DNA of 45,030 nt from Lachnospiraceae bacterium (GCA_017462755.1 JAFTQM010000039.1:1-45030); one strand, 5' to 3'. Positions 16,942 to 25,543 are shown, numbered from the stretch's first letter. Notes: generated from the letters alone by a model not told the origin. Numbers and translations: made by a program.

Positions 16942-17895
16942 TTATTGTTCTGTTGTATATTTTGCCAGTGCAGCCCATATCATTGCATTCCGCTTCCAGA
17001 TTGCTTCGTATTCACTGATTGCCATTGGCGCAGCACCTACTCCGATTTCGATGGTTGCCGACGGAATCTGCTTTACCATAACACACCAGTCTCCGTAGCC
17101 TGCCGCATCCTGCTGATCCGTTGCTGCATATTTTATCTCATTGTCATTGATCGAATGAATCACATCAACCATCTGCTTACAGGCCGTCCGCAATTCTCCT
17201 GTCTGACCGTAATCCCAATAAATCACACTGCCTGTCGCATGATAGCTGATGGTCAAAGCCGGCTGTATCTTCTCCGTCAATCTTACCAACGCCGTAGCCT
17301 CTGCCTCAGAGGCAGCTGCCGTTCCTTTATATTTTTGCGCTCCCGGTGCCGCAGCCCCTTGATACGCCTCAAAGCCATAATCAAAATTGCGGTTCAAATC
17401 CACACCGCGCGCATTTGCCTTCCAGTACTTCAGATAATTTTTGAAAGAATAGCTTGTCGCTCCGGATGTCTTATCTCTATCATACCATTCCTCTATCTGT
17501 TGCCGGATGGATGCACTCGTAATTCCTTCCAGCCCAAACTGACTGATGCTGATTCCGTCCGGATTTACCATCGGTACCAAATGGACACCAACCTGTTCAA
17601 ACAGCTCTGCAAAGGTGGTTCCGCCATAGCTGCCCTCCTCGAGATATTCCAGATAAAATTCCAGTTGGTTCATAACCAGCATACAGGTCATATATTCTCT
17701 TGCATGAATTCCTGCATGAATCAGTATCTGCGTCTTAGCCTCCGGATTGCCGAACACGGCTTCCTGTACCTCTCTGCCGTCTGCTGTGGTCGCAAGCACA
17801 TTAAGCTGCAGCTTTTCCGGATACTTTCTTTTTAACTCCTGTAAATCTTCACACAGCTCATCGTAGGAGTAAATCTGCTCACTTGTATCTACCAC
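16942..17895 (-). CDS. M14 family zinc carboxypeptidase domain (fused to SH3 lipoprotein by possible frameshift)
   Basis: The open frame (317 codons) begins with GTG 17895 and is an M14 metallocarboxypeptidase, likely cleaving peptides or cell-wall cross-links (gamma-D-Glu-diamino acid endopeptidase type). Zinc ligands: HAREYM (H and E near residue 65-68) and SYHATG further on; catalytic Glu in ATIEIG near the C-terminus; NPDGI and DLNRNFD are the conserved substrate motifs. It has no signal peptide and no ribosome binding site before GTG. A -1 slip on an A9 run just upstream (17902-17910) would join it to the SH3 lipoprotein in a 512-residue protein, which would supply the export signal. The same strand has the lipoprotein stop at 17889, overlapping this gene. 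Confidence 0.85.
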   Translation of the reverse strand: MVDTSEQIYSYDELCEDLQELKRKYPEKLQLNVLATTADGREVQEAVFGNPEAKTQILIHAGIHAREYMTCMLVMNQLEFYLEYLEEGSYGGTTFAELFEQVGVHLVPMVNPDGISISQFGLEGITSASIRQQIEEWYDRDKTSGATSYSFKNYLKYWKANARGVDLNRNFDYGFEAYQGAAAPGAQKYKGTAAASEAEATALVRLTEKIQPALTISYHATGSVIYWDYGQTGELRTACKQMVDVIHSINDNEIKYAATDQQDAAGYGDWCVMVKQIPSATIEIGVGAAPMAISEYEAIWKRNAMIWAALAKYTTEQ

Positions 17896-18479
17896 ACTAA
17901 GTTTTTTTTTGCGTCCGCAAGCAGCTCCTGCTGATTGTACGGCTTTTCTGTCGTCAGCTTTTTCGTGGTCAGAAATTCTGCATAACCATATACCACCTGA
18001 CCTTCATATAACAGCTTGTCCCAACCGTTGCTGCCTTTGGCAAGGCGCGTAAATGAATCCCCGTATACTGCCTTTCCTACCACCTCGGTATCGGTCGATG
18101 GTCCGGAACGAAGATTCATAACCGAAGCTGCTACATATACCGTATCGTTGGTTTCCTCAAAGCCGCCATCCTTCGCATCTGAAATACCGGTGCTTCCGGA
18201 GCCTTCCGTACCACCCGTATTGCCGATTTCCCCGGTATTATCTGCTTCGCCCGTCTGTCCGCCTTCTACGGAACCACTCTGACCGGACTGCTCACCATCC
18301 TCACCGGTTGTATCCCCAACAGGACTCTGAGGTATATTCACTTCTGTTTCTACCTTTACCTGATGCTCTATCTGCTTGGCAGTTTCCATCGACACCTGCT
18401 CTTCCTGCTTTTCTTCTTTTCCGCAGGCTGTCAGCAGAAGCACCAAAACCAGCATCCATATTCCTCTTTTTTTTCTCAT
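17889..18479 (-). CDS. SH3-domain lipoprotein, N-terminal partner of the M14 peptidase
   Basis: The 196-residue product starts MRKKRGIWMLVLVLLLTACGK with a lipobox TAC, so it should be lipid-anchored outside the cell. Then comes a low-complexity linker (about 30-110) rich in Gly, Ser and Thr, and one bacterial SH3 domain (about 115-175: VYVAASVMNLRSGPSTDTEVV ... WDKLLYEG). The final codons read K-K-N-L-V-W-stop. Directly before them lies an A9 run whose last seven bases form A AAA AAC in the correct frame for a -1 slip, and a -1 slip leads straight into the M14 peptidase. The start ATG is preceded by AAGGGAAGG. It is 22 bp after the coiled-coil gene. Confidence 0.85.
   Translation of the reverse strand: MRKKRGIWMLVLVLLLTACGKEEKQEEQVSMETAKQIEHQVKVETEVNIPQSPVGDTTGEDGEQSGQSGSVEGGQTGEADNTGEIGNTGGTEGSGSTGISDAKDGGFEETNDTVYVAASVMNLRSGPSTDTEVVGKAVYGDSFTRLAKGSNGWDKLLYEGQVVYGYAEFLTTKKLTTEKPYNQQELLADAKKNLVW
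17901..17910 (-). promoter_or_regulatory. Candidate -1 frameshift/transcriptional slippage site (A9C)
   Basis: Minus strand GCAAAAAAAAACTT: codons GCA AAA AAA AAC in the lipoprotein frame contain the classic heptamer A AAA AAC. Shifting back one base gives GCA AAA AAA AAA CTT AGT GTG GTA, which enters the M14 frame. An AGGAG sits 14 bases upstream of the run (17925-17929), like the stimulatory site in dnaX, though further away. Indel mutation or phase variation at A9 are alternatives. Confidence 0.6.
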
Positions 18480-18501
18480 ATACCTTCCCTTCTGCCGTCT
18501 G

Positions 18502-18927
18502 CTATTCGGCTTCCAGTCCGTCAAAATACTCCTGCACCTCTGCTACCGCATCCGCAGACAATGCTATTTCCTCTTCCATTCCATGAATCACTTCACTGCT
18601 ATATTCGGCTTTTTCCAGAACATCATTTACCAGCTGCATCAGCTGTGCCAGCATGCTTTCGTTCTGTTCCAGCATCTGCCCCAAAAGCTCCACCTGCTCA
18701 GAACAAACACCCGCATCATTGATGCACTGCAGAGCAGAATGAACCTCAAACGCGAACATATCATACCCGTTTCCCATTTCTTCAATCTGTTCTGCCGCCT
18801 GCCGCACACCTCCCAGAAGCTTATCCTGTTCGTTGATTGCATCAAACGCACGCTGCTCTAACTTCTCCTGTGCCTGCAGCAGCTTCTCTACAATATGTCC
18901 ATAGCCTTTACTGTCCCCCTGCACCAT
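18502..18927 (-). CDS. Hypothetical coiled-coil protein
   Basis: A 141-residue protein, mostly heptad-like: GHIVEKLLQAQEKLEQRAFDAINEQDKLLGG, then EQVELLGQMLEQNESMLAQLMQLVNDVLEKAE and ALSADAVAEVQEYFDGLEAE. There is no signal peptide or membrane helix. I do not recognise a family. The helical repeats resemble cytoplasmic parts of chemoreceptors in composition only. The M2 ATG (18927) has GGAGG with 4-nt spacing and is preferred over the overlapping ATG at 18930. It lies 24 bp after radA and 22 bp before the SH3 lipoprotein, so one transcript is likely. Confidence 0.7.
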   Translation of the reverse strand: MVQGDSKGYGHIVEKLLQAQEKLEQRAFDAINEQDKLLGGVRQAAEQIEEMGNGYDMFAFEVHSALQCINDAGVCSEQVELLGQMLEQNESMLAQLMQLVNDVLEKAEYSSEVIHGMEEEIALSADAVAEVQEYFDGLEAE

Positions 18928-18954
18928 CATGCCTCCTTCCGTACTTCTCAGCCT

Positions 18955-20334
18955 TTAATCGAGTAGTGAAAATAATTCCTTAACATTACGCACTCCAATC
19001 AGCTTTATTCCTTCCTGTTTGCTTTGGAGCTTTTTCATATGCTCTAAGTTCGCTGCCGGCAAAATACAATTCTCATAGCCAAGCTTCTTCGCCTCTGCTA
19101 CCCGCTGCTCTGCCTGACTTACGCCTCGTACCTCTCCGGTCAAGCCTACCTCACCAAAAACAATCGTTCCGGATGCAACCGGCCGATTCTTGTAGCTGGA
19201 CAAAAGCGCCATTACAATCGCCAAATCCAGTGCCGGTTCATTGATTCGCATACCTCCGGCCACATTCAGATACGCATCACAAAACGACAGCTGAATCCCC
19301 AAACGCTTTTCTAACACTGCCATCAACAGATTTACACGATTATAATCCGTACCTGCCGCAGTCCGCCGCGGCATATTAAAATTGGTCTGGCACACCAGCG
19401 CCTGTACCTCCACCAGTAAAATTCTGCTGCCCTCTAACATCGCCGTAACTACCGAACCTGCCTCGCCCTCCGGCCTGCCCTGCAACATATACTCCGATGG
19501 ATTATGTATTTCCTCCAAGCCGGTCCCGCGCATTTCAAAAACACCGATTTCGTTCGTTGAACCGAAACGGTTTTTTACCGCACGCAAAATCCGGTAAGAG
19601 GCATTGGAATCGCCTTCAAAATAAAGCACCGTATCCACCATGTGTTCCAGCACTCTCGGTCCGGCGACTACACCCTCCTTGGTCACATGACCTACGATAA
19701 ATATGGTAACACCCAGTCCCTTTGCCAAACGCATCAGACTGGAGGTCGTTTCCCTAACCTGACTGACACTGCCCGGAGAAGCTGCGATATCCTCCCGAAA
19801 CATAGTCTGTATCGAATCGATAACCACCAGCTGTGGCTTCTTTTCTTCGATTACCTTCTCAATGGCATCCAGACTGGTCTCGGACAAAAGCAGCAGATTG
19901 CCGCTCGCCTTTTCCAATCGGTCTGCACGCATCTTAATCTGATGCAGCGATTCCTCCCCCGAAATATATAGAATCTGTTCTCTTTCTGCCAGTCTGCTGC
20001 ACATCTGCAGCAAAAGCGTGGATTTGCCGATACCCGGATCTCCGCCAACCAATACCAGCGAGCCATTCACAATACCACCGCCAAGCACCCGGTCGAGCTC
20101 CGTAAGTCCGGAGCTTAACCGCGCCTCTGTCGCAGAGCTGACCTCATCCAACCGCTGCGGCTCTGTTCTTTTTCCGGACAGCACACCGGCGGTATATACC
20201 GGCGCCGCTGTCTTTTTTACCGGCTCCTCTACAAAGGTGTTCCACTCCTTGCAGCCCGGACACTGTCCCATCCATTTCGTCGATTCCTGACCGCATTCCT
20301 TACAGAAAAAGACGGTTTTAGCTTTCCCTGCCAT
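18955..20334 (-). CDS. radA: DNA repair protein RadA (Sms)
   Basis: RadA is a RecA-like helicase that extends D-loops during homologous recombination and branch migration. The N-terminal zinc finger (CKECG ... CPGCKEW, residues 11-29) is followed by the RecA-like core with Walker A GGDPGIGKST, Walker B VVIDSIQ, and the RadA-specific KNRFG motif in VKNRFGSTNEIG. The C-terminal part is a Lon protease-like domain without catalytic function (GGMRINEPALDLAIVMALLSS). Length 459 is typical. The start has GGAG 8 bases upstream. It is 15 bp from the preceding gene and in the common clpC-radA order. Confidence 0.96.
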   Translation of the reverse strand: MAGKAKTVFFCKECGQESTKWMGQCPGCKEWNTFVEEPVKKTAAPVYTAGVLSGKRTEPQRLDEVSSATEARLSSGLTELDRVLGGGIVNGSLVLVGGDPGIGKSTLLLQMCSRLAEREQILYISGEESLHQIKMRADRLEKASGNLLLLSETSLDAIEKVIEEKKPQLVVIDSIQTMFREDIAASPGSVSQVRETTSSLMRLAKGLGVTIFIVGHVTKEGVVAGPRVLEHMVDTVLYFEGDSNASYRILRAVKNRFGSTNEIGVFEMRGTGLEEIHNPSEYMLQGRPEGEAGSVVTAMLEGSRILLVEVQALVCQTNFNMPRRTAAGTDYNRVNLLMAVLEKRLGIQLSFCDAYLNVAGGMRINEPALDLAIVMALLSSYKNRPVASGTIVFGEVGLTGEVRGVSQAEQRVAEAKKLGYENCILPAANLEHMKKLQSKQEGIKLIGVRNVKELFSLLD

Positions 20335-20349
20335 ATAAATCTCCGCAAA

Positions 20350-20757
20350 TTAACACTTTACCACACGCACCGCTGCAGGCTCTGCATCCTTAAATTCCAC
20401 ACTCAATACAAGCTTTCCACCGAGATTGGTCTTCATCTTGCCTACATTGGTATCGTCAATAAAAATCTTGTACTCCTTCTCCGGCTCCAGCTCCAGTGTA
20501 ATCTGTGTATCCTCTGCCGCACGCACCTGAAAGCTCACGGTATTTTCCGTTGCCTCAAAATGCTCTACTGCAGTACCCGGCACCGACTCATACACGAACA
20601 TACCGTTCTTTTCCAACTTCGTTACTTCCCAAAAGGTCTTAACTTTATATAAATCCCCGTTAAACTCAAAATCACTTGCCTTCGATTTCGTCTCTAAGGT
20701 GTAGTCTCCAAAGCTTAACGTTCCGTCTGTCTCTTTGCGAATTAATTCTGCGCTCAT
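20350..20757 (-). CDS. Hypothetical small beta-rich protein between clpC and radA
   Basis: A 135-residue acidic protein, MSAELIRKETDGTLSFGDYTLETKSKASDF onward, with alternating beta strands and no signal or membrane region. Family members in Lachnospiraceae that I recall carry a similar sequence, and some databases label them 'endosialidase', a label that nothing in the sequence supports. The start ATG 20757 follows AGGAGG with 8-nt spacing. It is directly upstream of radA and about 160 bp downstream of clpC. The high conservation of the YKVKTFWEVTKLEKNGMFVY-type segment suggests a real function, unknown here. Confidence 0.75.
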   Translation of the reverse strand: MSAELIRKETDGTLSFGDYTLETKSKASDFEFNGDLYKVKTFWEVTKLEKNGMFVYESVPGTAVEHFEATENTVSFQVRAAEDTQITLELEPEKEYKIFIDDTNVGKMKTNLGGKLVLSVEFKDAEPAAVRVVKC

Positions 20758-20915
20758 TTCCGTATCCTCCTGTTTTTTCCAGTTGCACAATACTTCTGTA
20801 CCTGCTACTTACAAATATTCTACCATAACTTGGTTTGTTTTTCTACTGATTTCTGTTACTTTCTGCGAAAATTCCATAAAATTCTCACAAATCCGCCATA
20901 AAAAACGGCTGCTTT

Positions 20916-23393
20916 TTATTCTTCCGGCTGCTTTACTGCTTCTTTTTTGTGACGTACCGCTATTTTCAGCTTCTCCTCCTTGAAGCTCAACGTAACGGTA
21001 TCCTGCCGTCTGACACGTCCCTCCAAAATTTCCTCCGCCAGCTTATCCTCTACCTCTGTTTGAATTGCCCTGCGCAGCGGTCTTGCACCATACTTTTCGT
21101 CAAAGCCCTTCTCAGCAAGATAATCCAACAGGGAATCCTCTGCCTTCAGGCGAATCTGCATCTGATTTGCAGAACGCTTCGCAATCGCACCAAGCATAAT
21201 CTTGACAATCTCACGAATATGCTCCTTCGTCAGCGAGTGGAATACGATGGTTTCATCGATACGATTCAAAAATTCCGGCTTGAACAGACGCTTCACCTCA
21301 TCCATAACGCCTTCCTTCATCTTCTTATAATCCGCCTCTGCATCCGCCTGATTTGAAAATCCCAAACGCTTCGGAGCTATGATGCTCTGTGCGCCCGCAT
21401 TGGAGGTCATGATGATAATGGTGTTTTTGAAGCTGACCTTTCTTCCCTGCGCGTCCGTCACATGTCCGTCATCCAGAATCTGCAGTAAAATATTAAAAAT
21501 ATCCGGATGTGCCTTTTCGATTTCGTCAAACAATATGACAGAATATGGATTGCGTCGTACCTTCTCACTCAGCTGACCACCCTCATCGTAGCCCACATAG
21601 CCCGGCGGCGAACCAATCATTCTGGATACGCTGTGCTTCTCCATAAACTCCGTCATGTCCACACGAATCATCGCATTTTCATCTCCGAACATTGCCTCTG
21701 CCAAAGCCTTGGACAGCTCCGTCTTACCAACACCGGTCGGTCCCAAAAACAGGAACGAGCCTATCGGACGATTCGGGTCCTTCAAGCCCACACGACCGCG
21801 ACGAATCGCTTTTGCTACCGCCGTTACGGCTTCCTCCTGTCCAATCACACGCTCATGCAAAATCTTCTCCAGTGCCAGCAGACGTTCACTTTCCTCTTCT
21901 TTTAATTTCTTCAGCGGAATCTTCGTCCACTGGGAAATCACATCCGCAATCTCATCCTCGCCAACCACAAGCTTTGCCTGCTCCTTCGCTTCTTCTCTTT
22001 CCTGCTTTAAATGCTCTAACTGCTTGCGGGTACGCTCCTGCTTTTTCTTGATGCTTCCGGCACGCTCATATTCCTCTGCCTTGATTGCCTCTTCCTTTTC
22101 CTGCTCTAACTGTGCAATCTTTTCCTCAAACTCCTTCATCTTCGGAGATGGCGCGAAAATTCCGAGACGCACCTTGGATGCTGCCTCGTCCATAACATCA
22201 ATCGCCTTATCCGGCAGGAAGCGGTCATTGATATAACGGCTCGCCATACGCACTGCCGCATGCAACGCTTCGTCCGTAATCGTAACTCTGTGATGTGCCT
22301 CGTAGGTAGCACGCAAGCCATGCAATATGCGGATTGCCTCTTCCTCGTTCGGCTCTTCGATGATGACCGGCTGGAAGCGCCGTTCCAGCGCTGCATCCTT
22401 TTCGATATGCTTCCGGTATTCTTCTCGCGTCGTCGCTCCGATTAACTGAATCTCGCCTCTCGCAAGTGATGGCTTTAAAATATTGGAGGCATCAATAGCC
22501 CCCTCGGCTCCGCCGGCTCCGATAATCGTATGAAGCTCGTCAATAAAGAGCAAGACATTGCCATCCGCAATAACCTCACCGATAACCTTTTTGATGCGCT
22601 CCTCGAACTCACCGCGGTACTTGCTGCCCGCTACCATGCCGGACAAATCCAGCGTCATCACGCGCTTATGTGCGATAACCTCCGGTACATCTCCTTCGAC
22701 AATCTTCTGTGCCAGCCCTTCCGCTACTGCGGTCTTTCCGACACCCGGCTCGCCGACCAGACACGGATTGTTCTTGGTACGACGGCTCAATATCTGAATT
22801 ACTCTCTGAATCTCTACCTCTCTACCAATGACCGGGTCGAGTCTGCCCTCTCTCGCAAGACCGGTCAAATCCCTGCTGTATTGGTTCAGCGTCGGAGTCT
22901 GCACACGGGTCCGAAGCTTCCCTTTGGCACCGCCTGCTTCATTTTTTAAATTGCTTACATCGACCCCGCCGGCTGCCAAAATATCCGTATACAGCTTCTG
23001 CAGATTGACTCCGAGGGTATTTAACAACCGCACTCCGATACAGTCTGCTTCCTTAATCAGCGCAATCAATAGATGCTCCGTACCCACCTTTTCTGCTTTT
23101 AAACGCAGGCTTTCCTTGTACGCTGCCTCCATAATCTTCGCTGCACGCGGAGTAAAATTATCCCGCTCCATAATCTTGATGCCGTTGGTTGGTGCAATCA
23201 GCTGGTTTACCAGCTCAAGCAGCTTCCCTTCGTCCACATCATGTTCTTCTAACACTCTGCCCGCTACACCATCTGCCTTTGCCAATCCGATGAGCAGATG
23301 CTCAGTACCGATATAATTATGCGCCAGCCGGTATGCAGCCTCCTTAGCATACCGAATTGCTTCCTGCGCATTTCTGGTCAATCTGTCGTCCAT
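20916..23393 (-). CDS. clpC: ATP-dependent Clp protease ATP-binding subunit ClpC
   Basis: ClpC unfolds proteins and feeds them to ClpP; in Firmicutes it recognises phospho-arginine marks placed by McsB. The 825 residues contain the two N-terminal Clp repeats (about 1-145), AAA+ domain 1 with Walker A GEPGVGKT and the sensor-like FIDELH, a linker/middle domain with coiled coil and UVR-like motif (about 410-470: [17 protein letters not shown]), and AAA+ domain 2 with Walker [10 protein letters not shown] ClpP-contact loop of the LGF type ([12 protein letters not shown]) is visible, so it should dock on ClpP. Start at 23393 follows the recurrent GGAATGGAGG-like motif. Upstream genes are mcsB and mcsA. 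Confidence 0.97.
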   Translation of the reverse strand: MDDRLTRNAQEAIRYAKEAAYRLAHNYIGTEHLLIGLAKADGVAGRVLEEHDVDEGKLLELVNQLIAPTNGIKIMERDNFTPRAAKIMEAAYKESLRLKAEKVGTEHLLIALIKEADCIGVRLLNTLGVNLQKLYTDILAAGGVDVSNLKNEAGGAKGKLRTRVQTPTLNQYSRDLTGLAREGRLDPVIGREVEIQRVIQILSRRTKNNPCLVGEPGVGKTAVAEGLAQKIVEGDVPEVIAHKRVMTLDLSGMVAGSKYRGEFEERIKKVIGEVIADGNVLLFIDELHTIIGAGGAEGAIDASNILKPSLARGEIQLIGATTREEYRKHIEKDAALERRFQPVIIEEPNEEEAIRILHGLRATYEAHHRVTITDEALHAAVRMASRYINDRFLPDKAIDVMDEAASKVRLGIFAPSPKMKEFEEKIAQLEQEKEEAIKAEEYERAGSIKKKQERTRKQLEHLKQEREEAKEQAKLVVGEDEIADVISQWTKIPLKKLKEEESERLLALEKILHERVIGQEEAVTAVAKAIRRGRVGLKDPNRPIGSFLFLGPTGVGKTELSKALAEAMFGDENAMIRVDMTEFMEKHSVSRMIGSPPGYVGYDEGGQLSEKVRRNPYSVILFDEIEKAHPDIFNILLQILDDGHVTDAQGRKVSFKNTIIIMTSNAGAQSIIAPKRLGFSNQADAEADYKKMKEGVMDEVKRLFKPEFLNRIDETIVFHSLTKEHIREIVKIMLGAIAKRSANQMQIRLKAEDSLLDYLAEKGFDEKYGARPLRRAIQTEVEDKLAEEILEGRVRRQDTVTLSFKEEKLKIAVRHKKEAVKQPEE

Positions 23394-23403
23394 AGATTAT
23401 ATA

Positions 23404-23424
23404 TTCCTCCATTCTGAGAACGTT
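23404..23424 (-). promoter_or_regulatory. Recurrent ribosome-binding-site motif, copy 2 (clpC)
   Basis: Minus strand reads AACGTTCTCAGAATGGAGG plus AA, 10-30 bases before the clpC start. It contains the palindrome TTCTCAGAA. Same motif as before the response regulator and VWA genes. Confidence 0.6.
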
Positions 23425-23431
23425 TTCCTTT

Positions 23432-24475
23432 TTACTCTTCTCTCAAGCCGGCCTCCCACATACGCCGGTTCAGATATTCTGCCCGCTTGGCTGCCCGCTC
23501 TCCCGCATCCATACTGCGTCCGCACAGCTTCTGCAGATTGGCAGGCTGAATCCGTATCATAAGCTCATACAGGTTCATCTCTTTTGCAAATGAAATCAAT
23601 CCCATGTCTCTTCCAAATTTTAATTGTGCCAGTAACAGCGTCGCATCCTCTTTTGTCATGCGCTTTGCGTGCCGCAGCACTCCGTAAGAACGGTACACCT
23701 TATCCATAATTTCTGCTGCACTGACATTGCCCAGATGCTCACGGTATTTTTGCTCCTGCTGCACAATCTGATTTAATATCAGCTTCAAATTATCTAAAAT
23801 CTCCCGCTCCGTCGTACCTAAGGTTTTTTGATTGGATATGCGGTACAAAAAGCCCTGTGTCTTTGTACCCTCCTCCGAAATGCCTCGAATCAGTATCCCA
23901 TAACGAGCCACCTCGTCTGCCAGCTTCTGTATCTTTCCTGCCATCGTCAGCGCAGGCAGAAATACCAGAAACGAAGCACGCATTCCGGTACCTGCATTCG
24001 CCGGAGAGGTCGTCAGATAACCATAGCGTTCATCAAAGGCATAGCTTAGCTGCTCCTCTAAATAATTGTCTACCCGGTCTGCCCGGTAGTAAGCGCCATC
24101 AATATCGGCTCCCGGAGCAACCGACTGAATCCGCAGATGCTCCTCCTCATTTACCATGATGCTGATGCCCTCATCCTCTGCCAGTACCAGCGCAGTTTCC
24201 TGTTCCTTTCCGATAATCAGGTCGCTGATGATGTACCATTCCTTCAATGAGAGCTTCTCTGTTTCGGTCAGCTTGTTGATGCTGCAGGAATAATACTTCA
24301 GCCCCTCCTTCTGCTCCAGTCCCGGCACGCATTCTCTCACGCGCCGAACCAGCTCTGCGCATTCCTTCTCCTTCATCTTACCCGGAAAATGATATTCCGC
24401 TACATTTCGCGCCAGTCGTACTCTGCTGGAAATCACAATTTCCTCTTCGCCCTGTTTTTCATACCATTTACTCAT
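23432..24475 (-). CDS. mcsB: Protein arginine kinase McsB
   Basis: McsB phosphorylates arginine residues on damaged proteins, targeting them to ClpC. The ATP:guanido phosphotransferase fold is clear: VISSRVRLARNVAEYHFPGK near the N-terminus, NEEEHLR at 109-115, and the active-site segment YGYLTTSPANAGTGMRAS at 151-168. In this segment the usual Cys of McsB and guanido kinases is a Ser (residue 157). The C-terminal phospho-Arg receptor RDxxRA also appears as RAAKRA. The start ATG at 24475 follows AAGGAGG and overlaps the stop of mcsA by 8 bp (ATGAGTAA), so translation is coupled. 347 residues, usual length. Confidence 0.95.
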   Translation of the reverse strand: MSKWYEKQGEEEIVISSRVRLARNVAEYHFPGKMKEKECAELVRRVRECVPGLEQKEGLKYYSCSINKLTETEKLSLKEWYIISDLIIGKEQETALVLAEDEGISIMVNEEEHLRIQSVAPGADIDGAYYRADRVDNYLEEQLSYAFDERYGYLTTSPANAGTGMRASFLVFLPALTMAGKIQKLADEVARYGILIRGISEEGTKTQGFLYRISNQKTLGTTEREILDNLKLILNQIVQQEQKYREHLGNVSAAEIMDKVYRSYGVLRHAKRMTKEDATLLLAQLKFGRDMGLISFAKEMNLYELMIRIQPANLQKLCGRSMDAGERAAKRAEYLNRRMWEAGLREE

Positions 24476-25031
24476 GCGCAGCCTCCTTCGCCCGGCATTC
24501 CCGTATCCGGTCTCGCAGCACTGCCGCAGTCTCATAATCCTCCTGCTCCAATGCCTGCTGCAGACGCATCGAAAGCCGCTCTGCCTCACTTAATTCCGGC
24601 AGTTCCTCCTTGACCGGCTCTCTTGGTCCATCCATATGCTTTGGCTGCTTCCCTGTATGCAAATCCGCACCGTGTATCTTTTTGATGCTTCTCTCTAAGC
24701 GTTTTCCAAAGCTCTGATAGCAGCCGGCACAGCCAAACTGTCCCTTTTGACGAAACTCCCCATAGGTCAGCCCGCAATGCGGACATGCCAGTACCGCCGT
24801 ACCTTCGCTTTCCTGCTCATTCTTTTGTTTTTCGAGCGTTTCCTCCAACAGACCGGAAAGCAGACCGCCGAGCGACAGCTCCTGATCCGCAAACGGTGTT
24901 TTTATCCGGAAATGCGTATTTTTCGCCGCACATTCCTCACACAAATACTGCTCATTTTTTTCTCCGTTGATAATCTCTGTATAAAAAATTCGTGCCTCAC
25001 GCACCTTACAAATTCCACATATCACAAGCAT
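24468..25031 (-). CDS. mcsA: McsA, zinc-binding activator of McsB
   Basis: McsA is the zinc-binding partner that activates McsB. The 187-residue product shows paired zinc motifs: CGIC near residue 5-8 with CEEC around 33-36, and CPHC around 83-86 with CAGC around 100-103. The C-terminal UVR motif (RLSMRLQQALEQEDYETAAVLRDRIRE) can contact ClpC/McsB. The start at 25031 lies 13 bp after the GntR gene, so it belongs to the same transcript. The zinc layout and gene order leave little doubt. Confidence 0.94.
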   Translation of the reverse strand: MLVICGICKVREARIFYTEIINGEKNEQYLCEECAAKNTHFRIKTPFADQELSLGGLLSGLLEETLEKQKNEQESEGTAVLACPHCGLTYGEFRQKGQFGCAGCYQSFGKRLERSIKKIHGADLHTGKQPKHMDGPREPVKEELPELSEAERLSMRLQQALEQEDYETAAVLRDRIRECRAKEAAHE

Positions 25032-25044
25032 CCCTCATTTCTGC

Positions 25045-25413
25045 TTACATAAATTCATGATAGGTTTCTTCTACTACCCGGCTGATTTCGTCATAGGAAA
25101 GATTTTTGCAAATCGCCCGCGCCATCAGTACACGGAGCTGCTGTCTGAATTCCTCTATCGCAACTGCCTTATCGCAATTTAACGCAATGACCGCTCCCTG
25201 TCTCCGGTTCAGCTTCACATAGCCCTCCTGCCTCAAAATAGAATATGCTTTATTAACGGTATGCATATTGATTCCAATATCATCCGCCATTTCACGCACA
25301 GACGGCAGACTATCTCCATCCCGAAGCTCCGCCATGGCTATCCTAAGAATAATCTGATTTCTCAACTGTATATACAATGCTTCATCACTGTCAAAGTCAA
25401 TCGAAACAATCAT
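25045..25413 (-). CDS. GntR-family (YtrA-like) transcriptional regulator heading the mcs-clp operon
   Basis: A 122-residue regulator with a winged-helix DNA-binding domain (about 10-80: YIQLRNQIILRIAMAELRDGDSLPSVREMADDIGINMHTVNKAYSILRQEGYVKLNRRQGAVI, given here only in outline) and a short helical dimerisation tail, the YtrA layout. It sits where ctsR is normally found in Firmicutes (ctsR-mcsA-mcsB-clpC), and I find no ctsR. It likely controls its own operon through a palindrome over the -10 box. The start ATG 25413 has GGAGG with 7-nt spacing. What signal it answers to is unknown. Confidence 0.88.
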   Translation of the reverse strand: MIVSIDFDSDEALYIQLRNQIILRIAMAELRDGDSLPSVREMADDIGINMHTVNKAYSILRQEGYVKLNRRQGAVIALNCDKAVAIEEFRQQLRVLMARAICKNLSYDEISRVVEETYHEFM

Positions 25414-25442
25414 GCCCTCACCTCCACACAACCATGTCATCT

Positions 25443-25461
25443 GTTATATATATCTTATAAC
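25443..25461 (-). promoter_or_regulatory. Candidate operator over the -10 box of the gntR-mcsA-mcsB-clpC operon
   Basis: GTTATA-N7-TATAAC is an imperfect palindrome of 19 bp, with GT at one end and AC at the other as in GntR-family operators. It overlaps the -10 box TAAGAT (25452-25457). Confidence 0.5.
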
Positions 25462-25480
25462 AAACAACAAGAAATGTCAA
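25452..25480 (-). promoter_or_regulatory. Promoter of the gntR-mcsA-mcsB-clpC operon
   Basis: Minus strand -35 TTGACA (25475-25480), 17-bp spacer, -10 TAAGAT (25452-25457). It is squeezed between the terminator of the cohesin-domain gene and the GntR start. Confidence 0.75.
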
Positions 25481-25486
25481 CAAAAC

Positions 25487-25511
25487 GCAGCAGGAGAAAC
25501 CTTCCTGCTGC
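25487..25511 (-). terminator. Terminator after the cohesin-domain gene
   Basis: GCAGCAGGA pairs with TCCTGCTGC around a 7-nt loop, followed on the minus strand by GTTTTG. It separates the surface protein gene from the gntR promoter. Confidence 0.75.
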
Positions 25512-25543
25512 GCCTTATTTTATCTTATTGTGTTTACTTGTTT

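Noticed and set aside
25441-25500. CtsR box upstream of the mcs-clp operon
   Set aside because: No GGTCAAA-like heptad repeats are present; the only palindrome is GTTATA-N7-TATAAC.
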